NCBI RefSeq assembly: GCF_003712105.1
Contig: NZ_RHLG01000005.1
Location: 62,001 to 126,000 of the forward strand
Origin: Winogradskyella sp.
GTDB taxonomy: Bacteria > Bacteroidota > Bacteroidia > Flavobacteriales > Flavobacteriaceae
Direction of reading: 5' to 3'
DNA length: 64,000 nucleotides
Within the stretch, counting starts at the first letter, position 1. Every line of letters begins with the position of its first letter. This document shows, piece after piece, positions 62,235 to 64,000 of this stretch. The translations under genes were made by a program, and so were the position numbers. Below the pieces are notes generated by a model. That model saw only the letters and a list, made by a program, of their open reading frames with translations. It was not told where the DNA came from and made no database searches.

Positions 62235-63231
62235 TAAATGATTTATAATGTTCTTTTATTGTATTCTCCACAGGTTTGTTTTGCGGCGTAAACATTCTAT
62301 TATCTTTTCCACCAGATTTGTCATGCTTTATAAACCATTTCCAAACAAATCCACCAGCAAACCAATCTTCATTCCAAAACACATCGAACAAAGCTTTTGT
62401 GGCATTAACCTGTGCTTGTAAATTTACTTCGCCAATATTTCTGTCGTATCGCCAAGGTTCTTTCCCAGTATAGTCAACACTTCTGTATCCAAACTCCGCA
62501 AACAAAACAGGCTTTTTAACTTTGTCAGATAAGCCCGCTATAATTTTTTTATGTTTTTGCCATCCGTTTATGCAATCTTCAACTGAGGGTGTTTTTTTAT
62601 CACTTACAGGAAAATATGCATCAATTCCTATATAATCTAACTGTCCCCAAAACGGAGTCTTTTCGTATTCATTCCAGTTCGCAGCATAGGTCAGCTTACC
62701 TTTATATTTAGTCTTTATGTTTTTAATAAGTTTTGTCCAATATTGAGGTCTATGCTTAACAAAAAGTTCTAGTTCAGTGCCTATACAAAAGAGTTCCGCA
62801 TTTACTTCATTTGCCAATTCGGCATATTCCATAATAAAACTAGTATACGATGCTTCAAGATTTTTCCAAGATTCCTCTGACGTCATCTTTATATTACCAG
62901 TAAACTCACCTCGCCAAACCCATATTTGAGGCTTTATCATAATTTTGATACTCGCCTTACGAAGCTCTTCGATATATTGTTTAGTACCATCTCGTGTCTC
63001 TCCAAACCACTGGCGCTCTGTATTGTGTATAATATCTGGATGCTCTAAATTTCTAATAAAGCCAAAGGGCATTACCGTGGCATAATTTGCGTGTATCGCT
63101 ACTACTGGTTTTACATTAGAACTGGTTACAGCATCAGGTGCAGCTACAAAACTTACACCATTAATTTTATTTTCTTGACCTACGCATGACGATAAAAACA
63201 CCACTAAAAAAAGACACTTAAAAATTTTCAT
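62227..63231 (-). CDS. GH113-like TIM-barrel glycoside hydrolase lipoprotein
   Basis: This is a 334-residue lipoprotein (VFLSSCVGQ, cysteine about 16) with a glycosidase TIM-barrel. Segments IMIKPQIWVWRGEFTG, ELFCIGTELELF (likely acid/base glutamate), LDYIGIDAYFP and PVLFAEFGYRSVDY (likely nucleophile glutamate) match the pattern of GH113 beta-mannanase-like enzymes. The substrate could be a mannan or another beta-linked polysaccharide; activity is inferred. There is no SusC/SusD pair nearby, so it is not part of a full polysaccharide utilisation locus here. Confidence 0.82.
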   Translation of the reverse strand: MKIFKCLFLVVFLSSCVGQENKINGVSFVAAPDAVTSSNVKPVVAIHANYATVMPFGFIRNLEHPDIIHNTERQWFGETRDGTKQYIEELRKASIKIMIKPQIWVWRGEFTGNIKMTSEESWKNLEASYTSFIMEYAELANEVNAELFCIGTELELFVKHRPQYWTKLIKNIKTKYKGKLTYAANWNEYEKTPFWGQLDYIGIDAYFPVSDKKTPSVEDCINGWQKHKKIIAGLSDKVKKPVLFAEFGYRSVDYTGKEPWRYDRNIGEVNLQAQVNATKALFDVFWNEDWFAGGFVWKWFIKHDKSGGKDNRMFTPQNKPVENTIKEHYKSFNE

Positions 63232-63267
63232 TTTTTGAGATTTTTAAGTGTCCAATTTATAGAAAAC

Positions 63268-64000
63268 CTAGAATAAAGCTCTTAAACCTATATTAAAAGT
63301 TTGTCCAAGTCCTGTATCGTTTCCTCTTACAAAGTTTGTATATAGAGTTTCTACATTTAACTCTTTAGTTAATTGGTACTTAAATCCTCCACCTACTGCA
63401 GTAAAATCTTGAGAAAAATCATTATTAATATCAATTAACTGAGAGTGTTGAACTAAAGCTAAAACAGTAAACTTCGAGCTTGGGAAATAACTTAAAAATA
63501 ACCCTGGTGTTAACCGCAAACTATCATTAGCAAAACTATCGTTATCATCTCCAAAATTATACTCAGTGTTTAACTCCGTAAATAATTGCCAATCTCCATT
63601 TCCAAAACTATAATCGTAGAAAAAGCGATTTTGTAATATAAATCCGTTTTGGTCTAAGAATACACCATTATTAAGTTGATTCCCATTTTGATCAAAAATA
63701 AAATCTTCACTTTCATTATCAACCAAAGGAATTTGTAATGCTGTTTGAATGGTAAAATTCGATACACTCTTAATTGGATTAAACTTAATTGCTGGTGCAA
63801 TAGATGTAAATCCTGAACGTGCTGAACCAAATTCTCCATCAAAAGAAAACACATCTAGTGCATTTCTTCCACCAACAACATTAGATCTAAACTCAAGTAA
63901 TAACCCAATATTAACTCTATTGCTTTCAGAAATTCCAGTAAAAATATCTAATGTGGATGTAAAAAACGTGTTTCTTGGTATATCAGCTTCATTCCCATTA
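63268..64000 (-). CDS. Outer-membrane beta-barrel protein, 3' part only
   Basis: The reading frame is open to the right edge, giving 244 codons of the C-terminal part. A GTG at 63850-63852 is internal and not a start. The amphipathic strand pattern (FTSTLDIFTGISESNRVNIG, later GFKYQLTKELNVETLYTNFV) and a terminal GLRALF ending in phenylalanine indicate an outer-membrane barrel. The family is not recognised. It lies 36 bases upstream of the GH113-like gene on the same strand. Confidence 0.75.
   Translation of the reverse strand, partial: NGNEADIPRNTFFTSTLDIFTGISESNRVNIGLLLEFRSNVVGGRNALDVFSFDGEFGSARSGFTSIAPAIKFNPIKSVSNFTIQTALQIPLVDNESEDFIFDQNGNQLNNGVFLDQNGFILQNRFFYDYSFGNGDWQLFTELNTEYNFGDDNDSFANDSLRLTPGLFLSYFPSSKFTVLALVQHSQLIDINNDFSQDFTAVGGGFKYQLTKELNVETLYTNFVRGNDTGLGQTFNIGLRALF

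Noticed and set aside
63654..63854. 66-codon minus-strand frame overlapping the partial barrel gene
   Set aside because: Out of frame with the open beta-barrel frame that continues to the window edge.
1..64000. CRISPR arrays, IS elements, prophage or integrase genes
   Set aside because: No regularly spaced repeat array, transposase, integrase or phage structural gene was found on reading both strands. The only repeats are the short REP-like units and the promoter modules.

Overview
The window is AT-rich and looks like chromosomal DNA of a marine-type member of the Flavobacteriaceae (Bacteroidota). The evidence is gene order (mraZ to murC cell-wall cluster; HMG-CoA reductase next to a GYDIA-type GHMP kinase; ppiD, CNNM/CorC, lptC, coaX), Bacteroidota promoters of the TTG-N19/20-TAnnTTTG type, many lipoprotein signals, and a relic of a type IX secretion sorting domain. 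The genus cannot be fixed from sequence alone. No rRNA, CRISPR array, transposase or prophage was seen.

Layout. 1-10751 (minus strand): dcw division and cell-wall operon, transcribed mraZ, rsmH, ftsL-like, PASTA-type ftsI, murE, mraY, murD, ftsW, murG, murC (cut by the window edge), with a three-unit MraZ operator upstream of mraZ. 11111-25410: housekeeping genes, namely an alpha/beta hydrolase, engB, an OppC-type permease, a Prc protease, surE, lpxB, an NlpC/P60 lipoprotein, comEC, a thioredoxin, and a POT transporter paired with a DPP4-type peptidase. 25561-28148: mevalonate genes, in which the GHMP kinase is fused in frame to a GIY-YIG nuclease domain through an inverted REP-like repeat. 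28201-36027: envelope genes (ppiD, CNNM/CorC, lptC, a TPR protein, a beta-barrel) and coaX. 36130-36202: tRNA-Phe with its own promoter and terminator.

36325-40836 (plus strand): an arsenosugar cluster (AhpD-like protein, ArsS, rhodanese, TIGR04282-type glycosyltransferase, purine nucleoside phosphorylase, ArsM). Its usual companions, a DUF547 lipoprotein and a TIGR04283-type glycosyltransferase, lie at 54159-55731. Between them is an 11-gene block, all on the minus strand (40921-53063), that reads as a neutral-lipid storage locus. It holds a wax ester/TAG synthase fused to an SCP2-like domain, a monoacylglycerol lipase, a second lipase-like hydrolase, a PlsB-HAD-PlsC three-domain acyltransferase, GpsA, a BTAD/SARP-type regulator, two unknown helical proteins and three phasin-like proteins. 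One phasin-like protein carries a lysine-rich linker and a helix-hairpin-helix domain. Together these cover glycerol-3-phosphate supply, two acylations with a phosphatase between them, final esterification, mobilisation, and candidate droplet coat and nucleoid-tether proteins. This block is the best candidate here for an undescribed system.

53238-64000: a sterol-desaturase-family membrane enzyme, the two remaining arsenosugar-type genes, a membrane-anchored AraC-type regulator, YceI, a phosphoesterase, two tandem single-POTRA BamA-like proteins, two lipoproteins (one a GH113-like hydrolase) and the end of an outer-membrane beta-barrel gene cut by the window edge.
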